Virus record (IMG/VR): IMGVR_UViG_3300027747_004764
Location: 1 to 29,243 of that record
DNA from: a virus
Direction: 5' to 3' (one strand)
DNA length: 29,243 bases
A model generated the notes under the pieces. The model ran no database searches. It saw nothing but the letters and a program-made list of their open reading frames with translations, and was not told the DNA's origin. The first letter of the stretch is position 1. The number at the start of each line of letters is the position of its first letter. The translations under genes and the position numbers were made by a program. Below are positions 23,284-29,243 of the stretch, one piece after another.

Positions 23284-23486
23284 TTATAGTTACGCCATTT
23301 TAACCTGGCAAACTCTTTTTTCAATCTTTTCTTTTTACTTGGTTTATTAAAATATCGCCTAAATCTTAATTCTTCTATTACTAAACTTTTTTGTACTTCT
23401 CTAGTGAATTTGTTGTACATTTTATCAAAATACGGTTTTTCTAAGCTTTTACTTTTGTTTAGTATTACTTCGGATTTAATTATCAT
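23280..23486 (-). CDS. rpsU: Ribosomal protein bS21-like
   Basis: The 68-residue very basic product has the bS21 layout: a short strand-containing N-terminus, an FDKMYNKF-type helix (residues 20-27), then EELRFRRYFNKPSKKKR (38-54) and a basic tail. E. coli bS21 has FDVALRRF, EVRRREFYEKP and a basic tail, in the same order and spacing. Phage-encoded bS21 is documented in marine phages, including a pelagiphage, and in large uncultured phages. The protein would join the 30S subunit near the anti-Shine-Dalgarno region and may change which mRNAs are translated. It sits in a run of genes with ATGA overlaps at both ends. The N-terminal 15 residues differ from host proteins. Confidence 0.8.
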   Translation of the reverse strand: MIIKSEVILNKSKSLEKPYFDKMYNKFTREVQKSLVIEELRFRRYFNKPSKKKRLKKEFARLKWRNYK

Positions 23487-23764
23487 AACTTATTAAAGTT
23501 TTTAGAATTCAAAAATTTCATTATATATTTACTCTTGTATAGCGTGGAATCAAAAAATAAAAAATATTTTAATGCATCATAGTCATTCTTAAAATCACAA
23601 TAATTAATTAAAAGATCTCTAAATCTTCGTTCCTTTAATACAAGAAGAAATACATTGGCTAAATTAATTTTTTTAGGCTCTAATAATGCGCAGAATGTGC
23701 AGAAAGATAGAAATAAATGATTTATTTCAACTTCTGAAATTTTTTCTGCGGGGTTAATATTCAT
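23483..23764 (-). CDS. Hypothetical protein
   Basis: The 93-residue protein starts MNINPAEKISEVEINHLFL and is helical and rich in Leu/Phe/Lys, with a hydrophobic stretch (LFLSFCTFCALL, near 16-28) and 'LKERRFRDLLINYCD' near 45-58. The hydrophobic stretch is short and flanked by helices, so a membrane segment is uncertain. No family is seen. It is coupled by ATGA overlaps both to the upstream DHH-like fragment and to the downstream bS21-like gene. Confidence 0.6.
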   Translation of the reverse strand: MNINPAEKISEVEINHLFLSFCTFCALLEPKKINLANVFLLVLKERRFRDLLINYCDFKNDYDALKYFLFFDSTLYKSKYIMKFLNSKNFNKL

Positions 23765-24051
23765 TTAATGGGATAGAGTAATTTTGTTAACTCTAGAAAT
23801 GTCTTTGTTATCTTACCGCCAGCAACACATGCGTCACCGCCACCATCAAATATTTTTTTAGCAAATGCACCAAGATCAACACAACAGGTCTTTTTTTTCC
23901 GTATACTAACGTTAGATGTGTTGATGTTAACACTTATTGCAATATCACAATCATATGCTTTAATGAGCATATCACAAATTTCAGAAGGAAAAATGCTATT
24001 GAATGTGCTGCATATTTTAATATTATTGCTACTAATCTTAATATTTCCCAT
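23761..24051 (-). pseudogene. DHH phosphoesterase, C-terminal (DHHA1) part, separated by duplication
   Basis: The 96-residue frame starts at an internal ATG and carries GGGDACVAGG (residues 70-79), close to the DHHA1 motif G-G-G-H-x-x-A-A-G that binds substrate in DHH/DHHA1 phosphoesterases. Here the usual His is Asp. In the same frame, the upstream 206-residue product would continue straight into it (K204, then V, F, M) if one copy of the 106-bp duplication were removed, giving a 302-residue enzyme. Thus this is probably the detached C-terminus of a once single gene. It may still be translated from its own ATG. Its TGA overlaps the next start (ATGA). Confidence 0.65.
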
Positions 24052-24057
24052 AAAAAC

Positions 24058-24273
24058 TTTTAATTCATTAAATGTTTTTTCAATTTTATTTGTAATATTA
24101 TTAATAGCGTTCTCCTGTGTATCAGTGAACTGTTCAAATCCATTTTCAAAAGTATTATAAAATTTTTAATTCATTAAATGTTTTTTCAATTTTATTTGTA
24201 ATATTATTAATAGCGTTCTCCTGTGTATCAGTGAACTGTTCAAATCCATTTTCAAAAGTATTATAAAATTTTT
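24058..24273 (-). repeat. Perfect 106-bp tandem duplication that breaks the DHH gene
   Basis: Positions 24058-24167 and 24164-24273 are identical over 110 bp with a 106-bp period (4-bp overlap of TTTT). No mismatch was found when both copies were compared base by base. The period is not a multiple of three, so the reading frame shifts and the DHH gene stops at 24155. Short TTTT flanks suggest slippage during replication. Confidence 0.95.
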
Positions 24274-24775
24274 CTAATTTACTATTATTGCCGCTTTCAT
24301 ATGTATTAAAAAGATAGTGTAACTTTTTTGATTCAGGAAATGTTAGGTTGTAGCTGTCATAATCATTGATTAATGATATTAAAATTTTTTGATTTCTAGT
24401 AAATGGTACTTTAAACTTTTCTTTTAATTTTTTATACAATAAAAGTGTACAGCTAGGTGAATCTTGTGATTCTTGTCTCATGTATTTAATTGGTAGGCTG
24501 CTGTATTGCTCAGTGTTTCTATGATTAATAAAAACAATATTAGGTAGGTCTATTACATCTAAATTTTGCTCAATAACTGCTAGATCACATATATAGATTT
24601 TTTTATATTTGTCTTTGTTGGGTAAAGAAATGAAGTCATCTCTAAATTTTTTTTCTGATGTTTGTTTGTGTGTAAAATTATTGCCTATAACTTTTCTCAA
24701 GACATAGTAACAACCTGCACCATCAATATCACAATCAGTGAATAAATAGAGGTCTTCCCTTGTGTCATGGCTCAC
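24155..24775 (-). CDS. DHH-type phosphoesterase, N-terminal part (frame broken by duplication)
   Basis: The 206-residue product has DHH-family catalytic landmarks: D14 and D16-I-D18-G near the N-terminus (TDCDIDG, resembling H-x-D-x-DG), D64 in IYICDLA, and NHR (84-86) where DHH is usual, followed by a helical linker. DHH/DHHA1 enzymes include NrnA-like nano-RNases, RecJ-like exonucleases and cyclic-dinucleotide phosphodiesterases. The canonical DHH is N-H-R here, so activity may be altered. The start is GTG at 24775. The frame ends in the duplicated segment; without it the protein would join the 96-residue C-terminal part. A sequencing or assembly artefact is the main alternative for the break. 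Confidence 0.65.
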   Translation of the reverse strand: MSHDTREDLYLFTDCDIDGAGCYYVLRKVIGNNFTHKQTSEKKFRDDFISLPNKDKYKKIYICDLAVIEQNLDVIDLPNIVFINHRNTEQYSSLPIKYMRQESQDSPSCTLLLYKKLKEKFKVPFTRNQKILISLINDYDSYNLTFPESKKLHYLFNTYESGNNSKLEKFYNTFENGFEQFTDTQENAINNITNKIEKTFNELKIL

Positions 24776-24804
24776 TATCTATCTTAATTAAAAAAATTGC
24801 TAAA

Positions 24805-26130
24805 TCAACTTATGTTCAAATTGTTTAGTGTAGCAATTGAAGATGTAGAAGCTTCCGTATCATTGTTAATTTCATCTTCTGTTAAAGTTAATGTGGAGTA
24901 ATCAATCTTCATGTTACAACATCCAAAGTTTTCTCCAAATCGATTTTTCATTAATCCCATCTTAATAACACCAAGTTCTTTATCTGTATCTTCCTGCCAA
25001 ATACTCAATATTACATCTGCAGTATGTCCTAATCCCATAGATTCTGACAAGGTATTTAATCCAGGGTCACTTATATCATAACCTGAGCGATTGAGCTGTG
25101 TAGCAGAAATAATTGGAAAATCAAAAACATAACTTATAGCTCTCAATTGCTCGGTAATATTTTTTACTCTTTCATAGGTATTATTACCAATTGAAGAATG
25201 CAATAAATTAATATAATCAACAACAAGAGCATCAATCTTAATACCCTGATTAGTAATTTTCTTAATAAAAGCTTTTAAATGGTTGCAAGTAATTGTAGAG
25301 GGAGGAAATTCTTTAATAATAAGCTTTGATTTAGAATTTTCATTCTTATATTCTTGAAGTTGTTGAAATAAGGTTGATGATTCAGATTTTAAATGATGAA
25401 ATGGTATTTTGGTTATATTGGTGCATATGCGCTTGGCATAAATTATCTCTGGCATCTCAAGAGATACTAAGAGAACTGTTTTTCCCTGTGAAGCTATATT
25501 TGTAGCAACATTGCCTAAGAAAATACTTTTTCCTATATTTGTTTCTCCAGCAAAAACATAGAGTGCTCTGCCTTTCTCAAGAAACCCACCACCCATTTTT
25601 TTATCAAGCCACTTCCATTTAGATGATATATACTTTTCTTCTGTGTTAAGATCATTAACAATAACAGATATATCTTCGAATAAATCAAGTCCAATATTAG
25701 TTGCAAGAGATATGTTACAAGCTTTTTCAAATTTATCGAGTACTACAGATGTATCTACTTTATTTTTAGTAATGTCATCTACCACTTCCAACATAGTAGT
25801 ATAAACAGCTTTTTCTTTTAAAAATGCTTCTGTATTAGCAGAAAGCTCATCTACATTAAATGTTTTGTCAAAATCCTTAACAAGAGTTATGGCATTCTTA
25901 AAGCTGTTTTTTAATTCATCTGTAGTAAGATGAGCCTTTATCTCTGTATTGTTTGGTCTTGTACCTCTGCTAAGATAGAAATCTTTGATAACTGTAAATA
26001 TATTTTTAATATCTTTACTTTTAAAAAATTCTGGTTTAATATAATCAATAATAGAAGCTAGATATGTATCGTCAGTAAGAGATTTGTATAGAAGTACATT
26101 TTCAAAAAAATCTAAATCAAGCTTACTCAT
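24805..26130 (-). CDS. Replicative DNA helicase, gp41/DnaB-like
   Basis: The 441-residue protein (T4 gp41 is 475) has a helical N-terminal domain and a RecA-like motor. It has Walker A AGETNIGKS (194-202), SLEMPE (223-228), Walker B ALVVDYI (301-307), and the SATQLNRSGY motif (342-351) typical of DnaB-type helicases. It unwinds DNA ahead of the fork and works with the primase encoded 6 kb downstream. The acidic, Ser/Thr-rich C-terminus is short. ATG at 26130 with TATAAT 6 nt upstream, 16 nt after the glycosyltransferase stop. No helicase loader is confidently recognised near it. Confidence 0.9.
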   Translation of the reverse strand: MSKLDLDFFENVLLYKSLTDDTYLASIIDYIKPEFFKSKDIKNIFTVIKDFYLSRGTRPNNTEIKAHLTTDELKNSFKNAITLVKDFDKTFNVDELSANTEAFLKEKAVYTTMLEVVDDITKNKVDTSVVLDKFEKACNISLATNIGLDLFEDISVIVNDLNTEEKYISSKWKWLDKKMGGGFLEKGRALYVFAGETNIGKSIFLGNVATNIASQGKTVLLVSLEMPEIIYAKRICTNITKIPFHHLKSESSTLFQQLQEYKNENSKSKLIIKEFPPSTITCNHLKAFIKKITNQGIKIDALVVDYINLLHSSIGNNTYERVKNITEQLRAISYVFDFPIISATQLNRSGYDISDPGLNTLSESMGLGHTADVILSIWQEDTDKELGVIKMGLMKNRFGENFGCCNMKIDYSTLTLTEDEINNDTEASTSSIATLNNLNIS

Positions 26131-26136
26131 AATACT

Positions 26137-26142
26137 ATTATA
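26137..26142 (-). promoter_or_regulatory. Candidate -10 box TATAAT before helicase
   Basis: TATAAT on the minus strand sits 6 nt before the helicase ATG in a 16-bp gap. No clear -35 hexamer is visible upstream, so its status as a promoter is uncertain. Confidence 0.3.
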
Positions 26143-26146
26143 CTAG

Positions 26147-26845
26147 TTAATTTGAATATTCACTAAGAAATTTTTTCTGACTATCAAGAAATGCATTGCT
26201 GTTTGGATCTAATAGTCCTGGTGATTGGTGTATTACCCAAATTGGTGCTACACCAAGTTTAAGCTTCTTTTTATTTGCATCCAAACAGCTGGCAATATCA
26301 TAATGGTGAAAGGTATAGTTCTCATTGAACCGCCAATCAGCTTTTAAAATAACACTAGTATTAATACTTAAAAATAAACCATCAAGCACAGCAACACGGG
26401 ATGGTGTAGGACCAAAACTAGTAACATAAATTGAATCTTTATTAGCAGGGTGTGCAACAGCTCCACGGAGATTACCTCCATTGAACCCACCACACATTAA
26501 GTGCCAGAGTGCCGGTTGTTGTATGTGTGGATTGACACCGCCAGCAAGACCTACAATATCATACTGCTTGTGTGCTTCAAGAAGTTTATTGCAAATATTA
26601 ATATCATCTACATATACGTCATCATGCAGAAAGACAATATAGTCGTATTTTGTAGCTTCTGCTTGTATAATTTTATTGTAATTTAAACTGAGACCATGTG
26701 TGTTATTGCCGTTATAAAAAATATGAAAATCGAGGTCTTCAGAAAAAAAACATGATGTGTTTTTCTTAACAATTTTAAGTGATTTAAAAGCGAGTGTATT
26801 TGTAGGCTCCTGTGACCGTGTCGCAAAATAAAATGCAATTTTCAT
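26147..26845 (-). CDS. Glycosyltransferase, GT-A fold (GT2-like)
   Basis: The 232-residue protein has a Rossmann-like N-terminus (MKIAFYFATRSQ), a 'YDYIVFLHDDVYVDD' strand-turn with the GT-A D-x-D-type acidic cluster (D75-D76, near 70-81), and a FGPTPSRVAVLDGLFLSI strand. 'FHHYDIASCL' follows near residues 184-193, where GT2 enzymes often have an acidic base. The sugar and acceptor cannot be read from sequence. Its ATG overlaps the TGA of the upstream amidotransferase (ATGA), so the two are coupled, and the rhamnose-type enzyme lies 6 kb away. It could decorate tail fibres, head, or modified DNA. No signal peptide or membrane segment is visible. Confidence 0.75.
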   Translation of the reverse strand: MKIAFYFATRSQEPTNTLAFKSLKIVKKNTSCFFSEDLDFHIFYNGNNTHGLSLNYNKIIQAEATKYDYIVFLHDDVYVDDINICNKLLEAHKQYDIVGLAGGVNPHIQQPALWHLMCGGFNGGNLRGAVAHPANKDSIYVTSFGPTPSRVAVLDGLFLSINTSVILKADWRFNENYTFHHYDIASCLDANKKKLKLGVAPIWVIHQSPGLLDPNSNAFLDSQKKFLSEYSN

Positions 26846-27528
26846 GTTGTAAAAAAAGGTGAATTGCTTTTAAAAGTTCCTACAGATGTGAGACCTTCTA
26901 TAGTTTGCAAATAAAGTACCCCCTCTTCTAAAGGCTTATATCCGTTATACTTTGCTGAAGAAAAATCATTAGTGAGAAAATCTGCAAATATAGTACTACC
27001 AGATCTTGCTAAATATATATTGTTATTTTTTGAATTTAAAATCCAAACACCAAAGTTACCCTTTAGCATGGAAAGCGCTTTGCATATTGCGGTTGTTTCG
27101 TTTTTTTCACTTTTGCAATAATGATCAATTAAAGCAGGAATAAGAGAAGAGTCAACTTCATTTATGGTCTTATATTTTTTAAGTAAATTTCTTAGTTCTT
27201 TCTCATTACTTAAAACACCATTGTGCGCTACGTGCCATTTGCCTGTATTAAATGGGTGTGAGGTGTCATGTGCATATTTTCTAGCAGAAGATGTAGGCGC
27301 TTGCGAGTGGCCAAGAAAATGCTTAAATTCTTTAAAATCTTTTTTCTTATTATTTTTTAGACTTAGATACATTTTATCTGTGAGTTTAAATACACCGGCT
27401 GATTTTACAGTAGCGTGTATTTTTGTGTCAAACATAATTGAGCCATATGCAAAAGCACCGCGACCCATGTTTTTTGCATAAAGCTTTATATATGTCTTAT
27501 AATCTGATGATCCAAATATTCCGCACAT
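26842..27528 (-). CDS. Stand-alone class II glutamine amidotransferase
   Basis: The 228-residue Ntn-hydrolase-type protein starts M-C-G-I-F-G, so the catalytic cysteine (C2) is exposed after Met removal. It has RG (23-24), GHSQAPTS (73-80), HPF (91-93), HNG (102-104), D126 and LARSGS (173-178), the recurring landmarks of GlmS/PurF-type amidotransferase domains. The position that is usually Arg in GlmS (GH-T-R) is Gln here. No synthetase, isomerase or other partner domain follows. It could feed ammonia to an acceptor enzyme, with QueC (archaeosine-like DNA modification) or amino-sugar formation as candidates. ATG at 27528 with TATAAT 8 nt upstream; the stop overlaps the glycosyltransferase start (ATGA). 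Confidence 0.85.
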   Translation of the reverse strand: MCGIFGSSDYKTYIKLYAKNMGRGAFAYGSIMFDTKIHATVKSAGVFKLTDKMYLSLKNNKKKDFKEFKHFLGHSQAPTSSARKYAHDTSHPFNTGKWHVAHNGVLSNEKELRNLLKKYKTINEVDSSLIPALIDHYCKSEKNETTAICKALSMLKGNFGVWILNSKNNNIYLARSGSTIFADFLTNDFSSAKYNGYKPLEEGVLYLQTIEGLTSVGTFKSNSPFFTT

Positions 27529-27536
27529 TGTGTAAT

Positions 27537-27542
27537 ATTATA
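27537..27542 (-). promoter_or_regulatory. Candidate -10 box TATAAT before amidotransferase
   Basis: TATAAT on the minus strand lies 8 nt before the amidotransferase ATG, in the 38-bp divergent gap that also holds the plus-strand AATAAATA box. It is a plausible early-type promoter for the amidotransferase-glycosyltransferase pair, with no clear -35. Confidence 0.3.
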
Positions 27543-27551
27543 GTATGAAAC

Positions 27552-27559
27552 AATAAATA
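27552..27559 (+). promoter_or_regulatory. Candidate late promoter box AATAAATA
   Basis: AATAAATA on the plus strand ends 7 nt before ATG 27567. It matches the T4 late box at 7 of 8 positions and drives the lone plus-strand gene that separates the amidotransferase from QueC. Confidence 0.4.
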
Positions 27560-27566
27560 ATTCAAC

Positions 27567-28442
27567 ATGAATAACGACTCAAAGCTTATCTTTGAAATGT
27601 ATGTAAAGCATAAGCAAATGTTAAATGAAGCGCCACCTGCATATGCTATGGGAGATTTAAATATTTCTGAACCTGCATTGCAATCTGCTCCTGGAGGCGG
27701 ATACGGCTTAAAAAAAGCAGCAACTAAAACAGGCAAGTCAATGAAAGAAGTTACAGATGCACTTGTTAAAAAAATACAGTCATTGCTTTTTAAACCTGAA
27801 GCGCATAATGTTGATGGTATTGAATATAATTTGTTTTATCCAGGCAACGAAATGAAGTTGCGCAATGATCTTCAGGCTTTAGTACAAACGGAACTAGGAA
27901 TAGGTAAGACAGAAGCTAACTATACAGCTAGAATTATACGCAACATGTTGAATATTATTGTAAAAGATGAAAAAACTGGTGGCATTGCTGTTTCTCCTGA
28001 AAAAGTTCAGAGTGCAGTTAAAGCAGCAGTTGCTAAGCCTGCGAAGACAGAAACTGTGTATGAGATAGATAAAAGTGTAAAGATTTCAGACAAACCATTA
28101 AGAGCTCTTCTAAATGCACTCCCTGATGAAGATGTGCATGAAAAAGAAATTCTTTCTGCAATTAAAAATGCAATAAGTGAGTATAATGATACTCCTGGAC
28201 TTGAAAAAGAGAATATAATTAAAATGAAAGCCATGGAAGCTTTTGATAAATTAGTTGAAGCAGGTGCATTAAAAACAAAACAAAAAGAAATTGAAGCAAA
28301 AGAAGGTGAAGGCACAGGAGAAGTTGAAACAATGGATGAGTACCCTGAGTCTGATGAACCTACATCAGTTGCAAGAGAATTAGGAATGGTTGGCAGAGGT
28401 GGCGGGTATGATGCTGGTGGCTTTAGTTACGGTGATTCTTAA
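27567..28442 (+). CDS. Possible head-associated structural protein, unknown
   Basis: The 291-residue protein starts MNNDSKLIFEMYVKHKQML; I-F-E at residues 8-10 fits the L/I-x-E site used by T4-type prohead proteases. The body is charged and helical with an Ala/Lys-rich middle (SPEKVQSAVKAAVAKPAKTE), and the acidic C-terminus ends in a Gly/Tyr-rich tail (GRGGGYDAGGFSYGDS). No enzymatic motif is seen. AATAAATA sits 7 nt before its ATG. The last 20 bp overlap the end of the convergent queC gene. A virion role is inferred only from the N-terminal motif, late-type promoter and lone plus-strand placement. Confidence 0.65.
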   Translation: MNNDSKLIFEMYVKHKQMLNEAPPAYAMGDLNISEPALQSAPGGGYGLKKAATKTGKSMKEVTDALVKKIQSLLFKPEAHNVDGIEYNLFYPGNEMKLRNDLQALVQTELGIGKTEANYTARIIRNMLNIIVKDEKTGGIAVSPEKVQSAVKAAVAKPAKTETVYEIDKSVKISDKPLRALLNALPDEDVHEKEILSAIKNAISEYNDTPGLEKENIIKMKAMEAFDKLVEAGALKTKQKEIEAKEGEGTGEVETMDEYPESDEPTSVARELGMVGRGGGYDAGGFSYGDS

Positions 28443-29175
28443 TAGAGCTGCAATTAAACTTTTCCCAAGGTATCTCAATCTTATAAGAAATAGGATCTAT
28501 AAGCCCTGCCTCTAAAAACCCTTTAATGCGTAAAGAGCAAGCTGTACATTCACCGCAAGCTTGCTCTTTTCCTTCATAGCAGGTCCAGGTTTGACTAAAT
28601 TCAACACCTAACTTTACACCGAGTTTAATAATTTCTTCCTTAGATTTATCAATTAAAGGAGCTATAACTTTAATCCTGTTTCTTCGGTTTAAATCACTAA
28701 CTTTGTTAATTTGATCAAGAAATTCAACACTACCATCCCAGAAACCTGCAACGCTATCAGCTTGTGCTGCTCCATGAAAAACAGCAAAAGCACCGGTACT
28801 TTCTGCTATGCCAAGTGAAATGCTCAAGAGCATTAGGTTTCTAAAAGGTACATAGTTTACTGTTTGAGGATCACCCATCACATCCTTGGCTTTTGCAATA
28901 GCAATATTACTGTTGGTAAGTGCAGATGTTTGACAAATGTCTTTGAAGAAAGGAATTTTTATGAATCTGTAGTCGACTGGTTGATCGAGGCTTTCTACCT
29001 GAAACGAGGCACAGTTAAGTTCTTTTTCGCGATGCTTTTGACCATAATCAAAACTTACAGCTACAATGCTATCGTATTTACTAGCTGCATAGTGTAGTAG
29101 GACAGTACTGTCCATACCACCAGAAATGGGTACAACTGCCTTACTCGACTGGTTCTTCTTCTGTTTGCGCTTCAT
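28423..29175 (-). CDS. queC: 7-cyano-7-deazaguanine synthase, QueC-like
   Basis: The 250-residue protein has the ATP-binding SGGMDS loop (18-23), DYGQKH (43-48) and VP-x-RN (109-113). It also has GFWDGSVEF (144-152, where QueC usually has GYPDCRPEF), APLIDKSKEEI, and a Cys4 zinc site (C199, C207, C210, C213). QueC converts CDG to preQ0, the precursor of queuosine, archaeosine and 7-deazaguanine DNA bases. The altered substrate loop retains Asp but lacks the usual Cys-Arg. Start ATG 29175 lies 35 nt inside the upstream gene; no other start precedes the ATP loop. TATAAT lies 4 nt upstream. Confidence 0.9.
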   Translation of the reverse strand: MKRKQKKNQSSKAVVPISGGMDSTVLLHYAASKYDSIVAVSFDYGQKHREKELNCASFQVESLDQPVDYRFIKIPFFKDICQTSALTNSNIAIAKAKDVMGDPQTVNYVPFRNLMLLSISLGIAESTGAFAVFHGAAQADSVAGFWDGSVEFLDQINKVSDLNRRNRIKVIAPLIDKSKEEIIKLGVKLGVEFSQTWTCYEGKEQACGECTACSLRIKGFLEAGLIDPISYKIEIPWEKFNCSSIKNHRN

Positions 29176-29243
29176 TAGTATTATATTTGTATTCCTGTTC
29201 TAAGCGCTTGTCGAGTTCTGGAATAATAAATTCCTCGTAGAAA
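29141..29243 (-). CDS. C-terminal fragment of an unidentified gene (edge of window)
   Basis: A reading frame enters from the right edge and ends at TAA 29141-29143, giving 33 residues that start FYEEFIIPELDKRLEQEYKY and finish with an acidic tail (EEEPVE). It overlaps the queC start by 35 nt, and queC has no other usable start, so the overlap looks real. Too little is present to name it. It may belong to the same 7-deazaguanine operon. Confidence 0.5.
   Translation of the reverse strand, partial: FYEEFIIPELDKRLEQEYKYNTNEAQTEEEPVE
29180..29185 (-). promoter_or_regulatory. TATAAT box near queC start
   Basis: TATAAT on the minus strand lies 4 nt before the queC ATG, inside the end of the upstream gene. 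It matches the boxes before primase, helicase and amidotransferase, but could be chance in AT-rich coding sequence. Confidence 0.2.

Noticed and set aside
24061-24280. CRISPR or regulatory repeat array
   Set aside because: There are only two adjacent copies with no spacers, both inside a coding gene; a tandem duplication explains everything.
21-29210. AGCGCTTGTC near both ends (21-30 and 29203-29212) as a terminal repeat
   Set aside because: Only about ten bases match and both lie within coding frames with similar residues (DKR), so chance is the simpler explanation.

Overview
This window is a densely packed, visibly AT-rich segment of a tailed-phage genome of the T4-like myovirus type. The best anchors are a gp17-type terminase large subunit, a contractile tail sheath, a gp19-type tail tube, a gp14-type neck protein and a T4-style replisome (gp41-like helicase, gp61-like primase, gp45-like clamp, gp32-like ssDNA-binding protein). 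No bacterial housekeeping genes, tRNAs, insertion sequences, CRISPR arrays or integration genes are visible. Small overlapping genes, a phage-encoded bS21-like ribosomal protein and cysteine-free gp32 resemble marine T4-like phages of the cyanophage/pelagiphage kind. The host cannot be fixed from sequence alone.

Layout. (1) 1-13324, minus strand: virion morphogenesis, transcribed right to left. Terminase is followed by a tube-fold protein, sheath, tube, a second tube-fold protein, two paralogous gp26/gp51-like baseplate hub factors, a tape-measure-like protein, a gp48-like tube cap, a gp53-like wedge protein and a gp27-like hub protein that runs off the left edge. (2) 13343-15321, plus strand: a probable prohead/virion protein, a bidirectional terminator, a small protein and the gp14-like neck protein. 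(3) 15318-17088, minus strand: five small unrecognised genes; 17121-17525 is a lone plus-strand gene. (4) 17503-26130, minus strand: primase, two small conserved-looking genes, a nucleotide-rhamnose epimerase/reductase-like enzyme, two unknowns, clamp, an unknown, gp32, an unknown, bS21, an unknown, a DHH-type phosphoesterase broken by a perfect 106-bp tandem duplication, and helicase. (5) 26147-29243: glycosyltransferase, stand-alone class II glutamine amidotransferase, a plus-strand possible virion protein, QueC (7-cyano-7-deazaguanine synthase) and a gene fragment running off the right edge.

How it fits together. Packaging and tail genes build a contractile-tailed particle, and the replication genes supply most of a T4-type replisome; polymerase and clamp loader are outside the window. 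QueC with a separate glutamine amidotransferase raises the possibility of 7-deazaguanine DNA modification, perhaps archaeosine-like. The rhamnose-type enzyme and the glycosyltransferase suggest sugar decoration of virion, DNA or host surface. Shine-Dalgarno motifs are almost absent. Instead, T4-late-like (TATAAATA-type) or TATAAT-like boxes sit about 4-8 nt before many start codons, which suggests very short leaders or leaderless mRNAs. That may be connected with the phage-encoded bS21.

No gene-free stretch longer than 300 bases exists here.
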